A stretch of DNA of 9,401 bases. It comes from Burkholderiaceae bacterium (lineage in GTDB: Bacteria > Pseudomonadota > Gammaproteobacteria > Burkholderiales > Burkholderiaceae). Positions within the stretch are counted from its first letter, which is position 1, and every line of letters begins with the position of its first letter. Positions 1 to 6,643 of the stretch are shown piece by piece. A program made the translations under genes and the position numbers. The stretch is from positions 1 to 9,401 of the forward strand of contig CANGWT010000056.1 in the NCBI GenBank assembly GCA_947457745.1, written 5' to 3'. The notes beneath the pieces are model-generated. The model saw only the letters and a list, made by a program, of their open reading frames with translations. It did no database searches and had not been told where the DNA came from.

Positions 1-341
1 AAAAATTACGCCCTTTGCGTGACGAGAATATTTTGATTCTGGCTAGTGGTAATGTTGTACATAACTTGCGCACTATTCATTGGGAAGAGAGTGCAACACC
101 TTATCCATGGGCTAGAGAGTTCAATGATTTTTTTGTTTCTGAGATGTATGCAAATCATCACGACAATTTAATTCATTGGGAACAGTGCGGTGATGCCGCA
201 CATTTATCTATCCCGACCCCTGAGCACTATTGGCCAGCTTTATATGCGCTTGCTCTACAAGAGCAGGGTGAGACCCCTAAGGTATTGATTGATGGAGTAG
301 AAATGAGCTCCATTAGCATGCTCACTTTTTCAATCCAATAA
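1..341 (+). CDS. ygiD: LigB-type extradiol dioxygenase (4,5-DOPA dioxygenase/YgiD type), 3' part only
   Basis: The reading frame is open from position 3 and runs off the left edge, so only about the last 113 residues are visible. The TTG at 15 is in frame but is not the true start, because coding sequence continues upstream of it. The segment carries the family signatures SGNVVHNL near its beginning and IPTPEHYWPALYALA in the middle. From family knowledge, the PTPEH histidine belongs to the metal site. Other metal ligands lie in the missing N-terminal part. LigB-fold enzymes use a divalent metal to cleave catechol-type rings between or beside the hydroxyls. This subgroup is named after DOPA, but the natural bacterial substrate is generally unknown. 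The gene ends 9 nt before crcB on the same strand, so the two probably share a transcript. I am confident of the family and unsure of the substrate. Confidence -1.
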   Translation, partial: KLRPLRDENILILASGNVVHNLRTIHWEESATPYPWAREFNDFFVSEMYANHHDNLIHWEQCGDAAHLSIPTPEHYWPALYALALQEQGETPKVLIDGVEMSSISMLTFSIQ

Positions 342-350
342 ATATCGAAT

Positions 351-728
351 ATGTGGCCATCTATTCTTGCAATTTTTTGCGGCGCTGGTCTTGGTGCTTT
401 ACTAAGGGCAGGCTTTAATCTCGTAACAGTGAGCGTTGCTTTAACCCTACCATTGGGAACTTTTATTTCCAATATGGTTGGTGGATATTTCATCGGAATT
501 GCCGTAGCCTTTTTTGGCAATAATCAAAGCCTCTCCCCCGAATGGAAGTTATTCGTCATTACAGGTTTTTTGGGTGGCCTTACTACCTTCTCCAGCTTTT
601 CTGCTGAAGTGGTCGGTTTTATGCAGCGTGGCGAAGTGAGCTGGGCACTTGGTACTGCGTTCTTGCATTTAGTTGGCTCACTAGGCCTTACTTTTTTAGG
701 GATCCTGACTTACCAAGCGCTGAAGTAA
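351..728 (+). CDS. crcB: CrcB/Fluc fluoride ion channel
   Basis: This 125-residue protein is about the usual length for the family. Fluc proteins form dual-topology dimers in the inner membrane that let fluoride leak out of the cell. Visible signatures are the N-terminal GAGLGALLR with R19, the GTFISNMVGG segment with N41, and GFLGGLTTFSSFS. The last carries F80 and F83, which by position match the phenylalanines lining the fluoride pore in studied Flucs. Four hydrophobic stretches fit the four-helix fold. The ATG at 351 follows the dioxygenase stop by 9 nt, with no strong Shine-Dalgarno and no room for a fluoride riboswitch directly upstream. Any fluoride control would have to act at the start of the operon, outside this window. 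The gene is convergent with the Bug gene at 744, with only 15 nt between the stops. Confidence -1.
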   Translation: MWPSILAIFCGAGLGALLRAGFNLVTVSVALTLPLGTFISNMVGGYFIGIAVAFFGNNQSLSPEWKLFVITGFLGGLTTFSSFSAEVVGFMQRGEVSWALGTAFLHLVGSLGLTFLGILTYQALK

Positions 729-743
729 GTCTCAGTACCTAGC

Positions 744-1733
744 TCACTCAGGTTTAATATTGCCAGTCTTGACTACAGCACTCCATTTTGCGGCCTCTGA
801 TTTAATGAGTGCTGCAAAATCGGCAGGGCTACCTCCGCCAATCTCATTGCCCTGAGACAGCATTAACTCCCGTAGTTGTGGATCTTTAAGCGCCTCATTA
901 GCTGCTTTATTCAATATGTCGATAATAGGTTTAGGCGTGCCAGCAGGGGCGATAAAGCCTTGCCAATTGAGCACTTCAACTTTAGGGTAAGCAAGCTCTG
1001 CAAAACTAGGCACGCTCGGAAAGAGTGGTGATCTCTTTTTGCTGGTGATGGCAATAGGACGCAGTTTATCTGCTCTGATGTTGGGAACTGCAGAGTACAT
1101 CTGATCAAACATCATATCGACGTTACCTGCCATCAAATCAGTCAACGCAGCAGAACCACTCTTGTAAGGTACATGAATCATTTGGATACCAGCATTTTGC
1201 ATAAATAGCTCAGCTGAGAGTTGATGGCTGCCGCCGATTCCTCCCGAAGAGAATGTCAGGGTCCCCGGCTTTGCCTTAGCTGCTGTAACAATATCTTGAA
1301 TGGTTTTATATGGCGAATTTGGGTTTACTACCAGGATTAACGGACCCTTTTCTATCAGGATGATGGGGGTAAGAGCAGTTTCTGGGTCATACCGTAAATT
1401 TCCAAAAAGCGTTTTGTTTACCGCCATTGGTGCAAAGTTTCCCATACCAATGGTGTAGCCATCTGGGGCAGATCTTGCTACAAACTCAGTACCGATATTT
1501 CCACCAGCACCGGGTTTGTTATCAATCACAATAGCTTGCTTCAGAATGACACTCATTTTCTGAGCCAGTTGTCTGCTCCGAGAGTCTGCGTTGCCACCAG
1601 CACCATAAGGCACTACTAAATTAATAGATTTGCTGGGGTACGTGTTTTGAGCCTGCGCAGTCAGCGCTAAGGAGAGCGCCATGGCAGGAATGAAAGTGTG
1701 AACTAAGGTGCGAAGAAGTAAGATGAGTTTCAT
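744..1733 (-). CDS. Bug/TctC-family periplasmic substrate-binding protein (Bug 1)
   Basis: This is a 329-residue tripartite-tricarboxylate-transporter receptor of usual length. A Sec signal peptide is evident: K2, a hydrophobic core, and a likely cut after AQA at 26-28. The mature protein begins with the YPSKSINLVVPYGAGG segment; D50 is the acidic residue commonly found in the first ligand loop. The signature VIDNKPGAGGNIGTEF (69-84) and APDGYT (89-94) follow. HVPYKSGSAALTDLMAG (187-203) marks the second lobe. Bug proteins bind carboxylates or related small acids, usually through water-mediated contacts, so the ligand cannot be read from sequence. It is the last gene of the minus-strand operon. 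Its ATG overlaps the stop of the CHR subunit as ATGA, implying translational coupling. No TctA or TctB gene is nearby. It differs from Bug 2 and Bug 3 in the 98-123 region, where it lacks their HG-NP and KLPYD motifs. Confidence -1.
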   Translation of the reverse strand: MKLILLLRTLVHTFIPAMALSLALTAQAQNTYPSKSINLVVPYGAGGNADSRSRQLAQKMSVILKQAIVIDNKPGAGGNIGTEFVARSAPDGYTIGMGNFAPMAVNKTLFGNLRYDPETALTPIILIEKGPLILVVNPNSPYKTIQDIVTAAKAKPGTLTFSSGGIGGSHQLSAELFMQNAGIQMIHVPYKSGSAALTDLMAGNVDMMFDQMYSAVPNIRADKLRPIAITSKKRSPLFPSVPSFAELAYPKVEVLNWQGFIAPAGTPKPIIDILNKAANEALKDPQLRELMLSQGNEIGGGSPADFAALIKSEAAKWSAVVKTGNIKPE

Positions 1734-2251
1734 ATCAATCCCATTATTCCAAGGGCTGCGCCCAGTGCAATCAAATATAAAGGGTGCCAGCGAGTAAAGA
1801 CCGTTAACCCAATAGTCAGTAGTGTCAATCCATATGCAGCATAACTATGATTTATTTGCAGTGCAATCTGCCATGCAGAAGAGAGAACCAAGCCAATTGC
1901 TAGTGCGGCAGCAGCATATTGAATCGCCTTCTTTTTTTGCTTGTCATTCATGCCAAGGATCAGCCGTTGTACAAAGTACACCAAAATAGATGATGGCCAG
2001 GCAATAGCAACAGTGGCGAGTAAGGCTCCCAGAACCCCTCCAACATGCCAGCCGATGAGGGTGACTGTCATAAAATTCGGGCCGGGAGCAGCTTGAGCAA
2101 TTGCAAAGTAATCAGCAAAAGTTTGCAGGTCAATCCACTTCTCTTGATAAACCGATAGCTCCAACAGGCTGGGAAGTAGTGCATTGATTCCGCCGAAGGC
2201 AATCAGAGAAAAAGCAGAAAGCTTTAAGAATAGACTGAGGAGTATGTTCAT
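1730..2251 (-). CDS. chrA: Short-chain CHR (ChrA-type) transporter subunit, second half of pair
   Basis: This 173-residue membrane protein is one half-size domain of the chromate ion transporter (CHR) superfamily. Full-length ChrA proteins fuse two such domains, while short-chain CHR proteins are encoded as adjacent pairs. The family motifs are present: AFGGINALLP (18-27) and QAAPGPNFMT (53-62). About five or six hydrophobic segments follow. I chose the ATG at 2251 because it gives the usual start of the family and overlaps the upstream stop as ATGA. A longer in-frame start at 2314 would add 21 residues of non-family sequence inside the preceding gene. Its stop in turn overlaps the Bug 1 start by the same four bases. 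Known members export chromate or take up sulfate, but this context is catabolic and the true substrate is open. Confidence -1.
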   Translation of the reverse strand: MNILLSLFLKLSAFSLIAFGGINALLPSLLELSVYQEKWIDLQTFADYFAIAQAAPGPNFMTVTLIGWHVGGVLGALLATVAIAWPSSILVYFVQRLILGMNDKQKKKAIQYAAAALAIGLVLSSAWQIALQINHSYAAYGLTLLTIGLTVFTRWHPLYLIALGAALGIMGLI

Positions 2252-2835
2252 AGCTTGCGAGCCTTTTTGAACGCCAGCAGCAAAGCAAGCGGCGATACGA
2301 TGAGAACAACCCAACCAAGACCCAGTTGGAAGTAGCTTGCTGCTGCTACTGTCAGGACCACCACCAAAAGCATTGCGGGGTATTTAAACTCATCACGCAA
2401 CATTTTGATACCAGTAGAGGCAATTAATCCTACCCCTACTGCAGAGATGCCTCTGAGTAGACCTTGCACGCTCTCTAAATTACTGTAATGCTGATATAGG
2501 AACGCTAGCAACATGACAATGCAGATTGGCCCAAGGGTCAGGCCAAGTGCTGCGGCAAAGGCACCCTTAGCCCCACAAAGACGTGAGCCTACACAAACGG
2601 CAAGATTCAGAATATTGGGCCCTGGAACAATTTGACATATTCCAAGAATGGCGCTGAATTCTTCCGAAGTCAGCACCTCATCTTGCTCTACCAAGGTGCG
2701 GCGAGCCCAAGGCAGTACTCCACCAAAACCAGACATGCCGATTTTGCTAAAAGTAATAAATAATTCTGTTGGAGTTAGTGCTTTCAAAAGCGTTAAGGCT
2801 CGTATGGATGGGGTACTGGCTTTTGATCTAACCAC
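2248..2835 (-). CDS. chrA: Short-chain CHR (ChrA-type) transporter subunit, first half of pair
   Basis: This protein of up to 195 residues is the partner half-domain of the CHR transporter. Motifs are SKIGMSGFGGVLPWARR (30-46) and GICQIVPGPN (65-74), followed by several membrane segments to the C-terminus. The start is uncertain. A GTG at 2835 has a purine-rich AGAGG almost touching it and overlaps the dehydrogenase gene by 43 nt. A TTG at 2787 (residue 17) lies just past the dehydrogenase stop and brings the N-terminus close to the conserved TPTELF segment. The last four bases overlap the next CHR gene. Like its partner it should sit in the inner membrane, and the two probably assemble as an antiparallel pair, judging from what is known of short-chain CHR proteins. 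Assignment to the family is secure, but chromate as substrate is not. Confidence -1.
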   Translation of the reverse strand: MVRSKASTPSIRALTLLKALTPTELFITFSKIGMSGFGGVLPWARRTLVEQDEVLTSEEFSAILGICQIVPGPNILNLAVCVGSRLCGAKGAFAAALGLTLGPICIVMLLAFLYQHYSNLESVQGLLRGISAVGVGLIASTGIKMLRDEFKYPAMLLVVVLTVAAASYFQLGLGWVVLIVSPLALLLAFKKARKL

Positions 2836-3767
2836 GCCTCTAGGGTTTCAGTAATTCCCTGAGAGAACATTTTAAAGACAGGCTCTGCGATAAAGCCTAG
2901 ATGCGGAGTTGCTAATAAATTTGGGGTACTGCGCAAGGGATCATTAGACGGCAATGGTTCAATATCAAATACGTCGATAGCAGCCTGGCCAGGACAACCT
3001 TTTTTGAGGGCAGCGCATAAGTCGGACATATTAATCAATGCGGAGCGCGAGGTATTTACCAGAATGGAGTCTGGGCGCATTAAAGCAAGTTGATCGGCGC
3101 TGATGATTCCTTTGGTGCCTGGCCCTGCTACTAAATGCATTGTCACCACTTTGGAGGTCTTGAGTAATTCATCAAGGCTAACGGATGTGGCATTTTGAGC
3201 GGCAGCACGCTCTGGTGTCATATTGGGGCTCCAAGCGATAATCTCCATACCAAATGCTTTGCCAACGCGAGCAACAGCGCTGCCGATAGCACCAAGACCA
3301 ATAATGCCGAGGCGCTCGCCAGAGAGCATGGGCAGAACAGATAGTTCATCGCGCCAGCCACCAGAGCTCACAAGCTTATTTTGGCGAACCAGTTGTTTTG
3401 AGGCGCCCAAAATTAATGCCCAAGTCAACTCAGTAGTAGTTTCTTTCGAGGGGCCGCCTGGTGAGCAGGCAATCGGAATATTACGAGCAAGAAGGGCGGC
3501 GCTTTCTAGCGTGCCATTTCGCTTGCCTGTGAACATCAATAACTTGAGCTTTGGCAGTCTCGCAATCATGGCCTCGTTAAAAGGCGATCGGTCACGTACG
3601 ATGGCGATGACATCGGCGTCTTTTACTGCTTCATATAGTGGCTCATCTCGCAAAGGCTCATGATGAATTGTGAGGTTTGAATTTTGCTCTATCCGCTCCC
3701 ATTTAGAAAAGCGACGCAAGGCGCGTTCGTAATCTCCTAGGATGACAATCTTTGGTAGTGTAGCCAT
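2793..3767 (-). CDS. D-2-hydroxyacid dehydrogenase family protein
   Basis: This 324-residue cytosolic enzyme is predicted to interconvert a 2-hydroxy acid and a 2-oxo acid with NAD(H) or NADP(H). The N-terminal catalytic part carries VRDRSPF (57-63) and the MFTGKRN loop (78-84). The nucleotide site is GLGAIG at 157-162. The catalytic triad expected for the family is complete: R241 in NTSRSAL, E270 in FDIEP, and H289 in TPHLGF. The ATG at 3767 is 27 nt after the stop of the MmgE/PrpD gene. The 3' end may overlap the first CHR gene by 43 nt. Relatives include phosphoglycerate, glyoxylate and formate dehydrogenases, and the motifs do not settle which substrate is used. Position between a PrpD-like protein and a carboxylate receptor suggests a hydroxy- or oxo-acid intermediate of the same pathway (inference). 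Confidence -1.
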   Translation of the reverse strand: MATLPKIVILGDYERALRRFSKWERIEQNSNLTIHHEPLRDEPLYEAVKDADVIAIVRDRSPFNEAMIARLPKLKLLMFTGKRNGTLESAALLARNIPIACSPGGPSKETTTELTWALILGASKQLVRQNKLVSSGGWRDELSVLPMLSGERLGIIGLGAIGSAVARVGKAFGMEIIAWSPNMTPERAAAQNATSVSLDELLKTSKVVTMHLVAGPGTKGIISADQLALMRPDSILVNTSRSALINMSDLCAALKKGCPGQAAIDVFDIEPLPSNDPLRSTPNLLATPHLGFIAEPVFKMFSQGITETLEAWLDQKPVPHPYEP

Positions 3768-3794
3768 GATTACTAGTCTCTTCGTTAGGATGGA

Positions 3795-5168
3795 TTAGTC
3801 GGGAGTACAAAGACTCAATATTTTATTGAGATCAGGCGCGCTTCCCAGATTCCATAATGCAGCAATGAGTTGACCAGTTTTTTCCTTACCAATGACTGGC
3901 TCAGTTAAGCTGGTGAACTTCTGCTCGAGGTTGGCATCACTCATTGGGTTCTCAACAGATCCAATTGCATTCTTAACGAAGATATGAACTTCCCTTCCAT
4001 CCTTCAGAATCGCTTTGACGTCCACCGATGCCTCACTGATAGAGGTATCAGTTGTGGCGTTTACTTTTGCGCGCAAGGCGACCACATCAGGGCGATTGAC
4101 AATATCATCGGCGTACTCACCTTCACCTGCTTGACCAAAAATCAGACCAACGGCACAGCCATGGTAAACGCTGAATTTACCCTCTAGACCATCTTTAGGT
4201 GTTTTCTTGCCAGTTAATTCAAGAACGAGTGGGTGGACACGTAGTTCAATTCGTTCAACTTCTTCTGCTTTTACACCTTGTGCCTTGAGTTGTGTGCACG
4301 CGTCAATCGCTGGGTGAATCACAATTCCACAAGCGAATGGTTTGTAGGTATTCAATGAAATCTCAAATGATTTACCAAGCTCGCGATCAATCTCTGACCA
4401 GTCGCATTTAGTTGAAACAGTTTGCATATAGCCACGGCCCGCTTCAAGAGCTTTAGGGCTAGCAGTAAAGCCATGCTTTGCCAGTAGTGCGGAGAGTTGC
4501 CCTGCACGTGCTGCGCCCCCTGGGTGAAAGGGTTTAGTCATGGTGCCAAATTGCTCGCGCATACCCACTGGCTGTGATGCTGCGATGCCTAATGCCATAG
4601 TGGTTTTCTGGACATCCAGCCCCATTAGACGTGAGCAAGCTGCAGCAGAGCCCAGCATGCCAGTAGAACCAGTGATATGCCAGCCACGATGGTAGTGGTC
4701 TGGGTACATGGCATTCCCAATACGGCAAGCAACATCAATTCCTAAAACGAGCGCGTCAATCATTTGACGGCCTGTGACCTTGGTATGTTCACCTAAAGCT
4801 AGGATGGCAGAAGCAACTGGCCCTGCAGGGTGAATCACCGTCTTCAGGTGTGTGTCATCAAAGTCAAAGGTATGTGAGCTAATGCCATTGATGAGAGCCG
4901 CGCCGCCCATATCGACACGATCTTTTCGGCCAAGAATGCTCGCCTGAGGCGCTGGTTGAAATTCGCGGATGGCAGCTAATGAGGATTCAACGCTCTCGTG
5001 ATTAGCTGCGCCAATTGCACACCCAAGCCAATTTAAAAACGTGCGGTGCGCTTCATGATCTACCTCAGGGCCCCAGCCTTGACTGGCATGTGAAGTAACA
5101 AACTCAGCCAGTAATTTAGTGACTGGTGGCGCATTCAGATCGGCTGCTGCTTGGATAGCGTGGGACAT
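3795..5168 (-). CDS. MmgE/PrpD family protein
   Basis: This 457-residue protein matches the usual length of the family, which includes 2-methylcitrate dehydratase (PrpD) and cis-aconitate decarboxylase. The family core HTFDFDDTH occurs at 99-107, followed by HPAGPV at 113-118. MTKPFHPGGAARAG (210-223) and YKPFACGIVIHPA (275-287) are also conserved stretches, the first in the helical domain and the second entering the C-terminal domain. Members dehydrate or decarboxylate tricarboxylate-like acids without a cofactor. This is probably not the propionate-pathway PrpD, since no prpB, prpC or acnD gene lies nearby. The start is well supported: an AGGA (plus-strand 5175-5178) lies 6 nt before the ATG. 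It follows a Bug receptor gene by 68 nt and precedes a 2-hydroxyacid dehydrogenase, consistent with a carboxylate degradation operon. The substrate is unknown. Confidence -1.
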   Translation of the reverse strand: MSHAIQAAADLNAPPVTKLLAEFVTSHASQGWGPEVDHEAHRTFLNWLGCAIGAANHESVESSLAAIREFQPAPQASILGRKDRVDMGGAALINGISSHTFDFDDTHLKTVIHPAGPVASAILALGEHTKVTGRQMIDALVLGIDVACRIGNAMYPDHYHRGWHITGSTGMLGSAAACSRLMGLDVQKTTMALGIAASQPVGMREQFGTMTKPFHPGGAARAGQLSALLAKHGFTASPKALEAGRGYMQTVSTKCDWSEIDRELGKSFEISLNTYKPFACGIVIHPAIDACTQLKAQGVKAEEVERIELRVHPLVLELTGKKTPKDGLEGKFSVYHGCAVGLIFGQAGEGEYADDIVNRPDVVALRAKVNATTDTSISEASVDVKAILKDGREVHIFVKNAIGSVENPMSDANLEQKFTSLTEPVIGKEKTGQLIAALWNLGSAPDLNKILSLCTPD

Positions 5169-5174
5169 ATTATT

Positions 5175-5178
5175 TCCT
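5175..5178 (-). promoter_or_regulatory. Ribosome binding site of the MmgE/PrpD gene
   Basis: AGGA on the minus strand, 6 nt before the ATG at 5168. It supports the chosen start and separate initiation of this gene inside the operon. Confidence -1.
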
Positions 5179-5207
5179 ATTTCTGTAAGTATCGAATTTA
5201 GTAAGAG

Positions 5208-5234
5208 TGAGTAACTGAGTAACTGAGTAACTGA
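5208..5234 (+). repeat. Tandem repeat, three 8-bp units of TGAGTAAC
   Basis: Three perfect copies of TGAGTAAC are followed by a partial TGA. The array lies in the 68-nt gap between the stop of Bug 2 and the start of the MmgE/PrpD gene, ending 2 nt from the Bug 2 stop codon. On the transcribed strand the unit reads GTTACTCA. It shows no obvious hairpin. It may be a simple slippage product. Confidence -1.
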
Positions 5235-5236
5235 AT

Positions 5237-6238
5237 TTATTCCAACTCAATATTGCGTTGTTTGGCAACCTTAGCCCAGCGTGCAATATCTTCTTTAATA
5301 TAGTTTTCGAATTGCTGAGGAGACATTGGCATCAGCGTCATCGCTTCATTTGCCATTTGCTCAGCAAATTCTGGTGCAGCTAATACCTTATTTAATTCGA
5401 CATTGAGTTTTTTAACAACATGGTCAGGCAGGTTTGCTGGTCCTGAGACTCCATACCATTGTTGACCATCAAAGCCGTTGTAACCTAGCTCCTTAAAGGT
5501 TGGAATGCTGGGATCTGCTGCACTTCGTTTTTGACCAGTCACTGCCAAAGCCCTGACGCGATTAGATTTCAAATACGGCATAGCGGCATACAGCGTTGGA
5601 AGCATGACCTGTGTTTGTCCGGCCAGTAGGTCAGTAAAGGCAGGGCCTATACCTCGGTAAGGTATATGCACCATAAAGATGTTGGAGGCAAGCTTGAACT
5701 GCTCTATTCCAAGATGCGTAAGTGTTCCGGGTCCCGCTGAGCCATAACTGATTTTCGCGGGATTTTTTTTGGCGTACTCAACAAACTCTTTTAAGTTTTT
5801 TACTGGTAAGTCGGGGTTGATAATGAGCGTATTAGGAGTTGCACCAATCATACCGATTGGTGTGAAATCTTTGATGGCGTCATAGGGTAACTTGCGAACG
5901 GCTGGGTTTGTGCCATGGGTTCCAACATAGGCGATCATGAGGGTATACCCATCAGGACTCGCTTTAGCAATTGTCTGAGCAGCAATTGTTCCACCACCAC
6001 CACCGATATTCTCTACGACAATAGATTGCCCTAGATTTTTAGATAAGCGTTCAGCCACCTTGCGCGCAAGGTTATCTAGACCGCCTCCTGCTGCCACAGG
6101 GGCAATGAGCTTAATAGGCTTGCTGGGGTAGTTTGAGCTTGATTGCGCCGCAGCATTTAAGCTCGTAACTAAGCTCATGGATGAGAAAATCAGGGCGGAT
6201 AAAAAAATCGGCATTTGCCGATTGAGGGTATTAGACAT
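5237..6238 (-). CDS. Bug/TctC-family periplasmic substrate-binding protein (Bug 2)
   Basis: From the ATG at 6238 this is a 333-residue binding protein of usual family length. The signal peptide has R7, a hydrophobic core, and a likely cut after AAA at 29-31. Mature features are YPSKPIKLIAPVAAGGG with D55 in the first ligand loop, VVENIGGGGGTIAAQTI (74-90), SPDGYT (94-99) and HIPYRGIGPAFTDLLAG (191-207). A 406-residue in-frame extension to 6457 was rejected, because it crosses the ABM gene antisense and puts non-family sequence ahead of the signal peptide. An ATG at 6214 is an alternative start. It is the first gene of the minus-strand operon and lies upstream of a PrpD-like gene, so its ligand is probably the acid that the operon degrades (inference). 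It shares THGTNP (107-112) and KLPYDAIKD (116-124) with Bug 3. Confidence -1.
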   Translation of the reverse strand: MSNTLNRQMPIFLSALIFSSMSLVTSLNAAAQSSSNYPSKPIKLIAPVAAGGGLDNLARKVAERLSKNLGQSIVVENIGGGGGTIAAQTIAKASPDGYTLMIAYVGTHGTNPAVRKLPYDAIKDFTPIGMIGATPNTLIINPDLPVKNLKEFVEYAKKNPAKISYGSAGPGTLTHLGIEQFKLASNIFMVHIPYRGIGPAFTDLLAGQTQVMLPTLYAAMPYLKSNRVRALAVTGQKRSAADPSIPTFKELGYNGFDGQQWYGVSGPANLPDHVVKKLNVELNKVLAAPEFAEQMANEAMTLMPMSPQQFENYIKEDIARWAKVAKQRNIELE

Positions 6239-6328
6239 GTCTCGAGCCCAGATATTTTTTTGGATTAAGCTTCTTTTATATGTGAATTCTACTATCGATA
6301 TAAAAATATTTTTTAAAAGGAAAATTGT
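6239..6328. promoter_or_regulatory. AT-rich divergent intergenic region between Bug 2 and the ABM gene
   Basis: This 90-bp stretch separates the divergent operon and ABM gene and is clearly richer in A and T than its flanks. It should hold both promoters. A minus-strand TATAAA (plus-strand 6275-6280) is placed to serve Bug 2, and a plus-strand TATAAA lies at 6299-6304. Neither has a good -35 match. An 8-bp palindrome TATCGATA (6293-6300) sits between them as a possible operator half. Assignment is by position and composition only. Confidence -1.
6317..6321 (+). promoter_or_regulatory. Ribosome binding site of the ABM gene
   Basis: AAGGA, 7 nt before the ATG at 6329. It fixes the start of this small gene and argues that it is a real coding region. 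Confidence -1.
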
Positions 6329-6631
6329 ATGATTTTGGAGCACTGCGATATAGAAATTGACCCAACTAAGGGCGCTGAGTTCGAGAAGGCTATTTTGCGT
6401 GGTGTCAATACTGTCATCGCCAAAGCGAAAGGCTTTCGAGGATTCAAGGTTAACCACAGTGTTGAGAGTCCTGCACGCTATCTACTGCTGATTTACTGGG
6501 ATACCCTGGATAACCATACGGTCGACTTTAGGGGGTCTGACGCCTTTGCTGATTGGCGAGCCATTGTTGGCCCATTCTTCGTAAAACCACCTTTTGTTGA
6601 GCACATGACCCTGGTGGGTAAATCAGACTAA
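6329..6631 (+). CDS. Small antibiotic-biosynthesis-monooxygenase-like (ABM domain) protein
   Basis: This 100-residue protein has the size and pattern of a single ferredoxin-like ABM domain. Visible features are an early acidic strand (ILEHCDIEIDP), a central helix, GFRGFKVNHS, the LLLIYWDTLDNHT strand-turn, and a C-terminal VDFRGSDAFADWR with PFFVKPP and VEHM. The WDTLDNHT and final VEH stretches are typical of the family. ABM proteins usually dimerise; some oxidise aromatic or haem substrates without a cofactor, and many have no known role. It is divergent from the carboxylate operon and shares its 90-bp control region, so co-regulation is plausible. Its stop lies 12 nt from the stop of the convergent trhO gene. 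The fold assignment is fairly secure, but function is not. Confidence -1.
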   Translation: MILEHCDIEIDPTKGAEFEKAILRGVNTVIAKAKGFRGFKVNHSVESPARYLLLIYWDTLDNHTVDFRGSDAFADWRAIVGPFFVKPPFVEHMTLVGKSD

Positions 6632-6643
6632 TACCCTTGGTAT

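Noticed and set aside
76..90. ATTCATTGGGAAGAG, which recurs near 9083-9097
   Set aside because: Both copies encode IHWEE inside unrelated genes and the flanks do not match, so it is probably coincidence rather than a repeat element.
342..350. Fluoride riboswitch ahead of crcB
   Set aside because: Only 9 nt separate crcB from the preceding stop codon, which leaves no room for one.
227..520. 97-codon open frame on the minus strand
   Set aside because: It straddles the antisense of the dioxygenase end and crcB, both of which have clear family motifs.
729..743. Possible terminator between crcB and Bug 1
   Set aside because: The gap is 15 nt with no hairpin or T run.
3223..3663. 146-codon open frame on the plus strand
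   Set aside because: It is antisense to the well-supported dehydrogenase gene, has no family pattern, and is explained as a shadow frame.
6239..6457. N-terminal extension of Bug 2 to 406 residues
   Set aside because: It runs antisense through the ABM gene and its control region, and it puts non-family sequence ahead of an evident signal peptide at 6238.
6631..6643. Inverted repeat ATACC-CTT-GGTAT between the convergent stops of the ABM gene and trhO
   Set aside because: The stem is only 5 bp with a 3-nt loop, and the nearest T run starts 12 nt later inside trhO. It is too weak to call a terminator.
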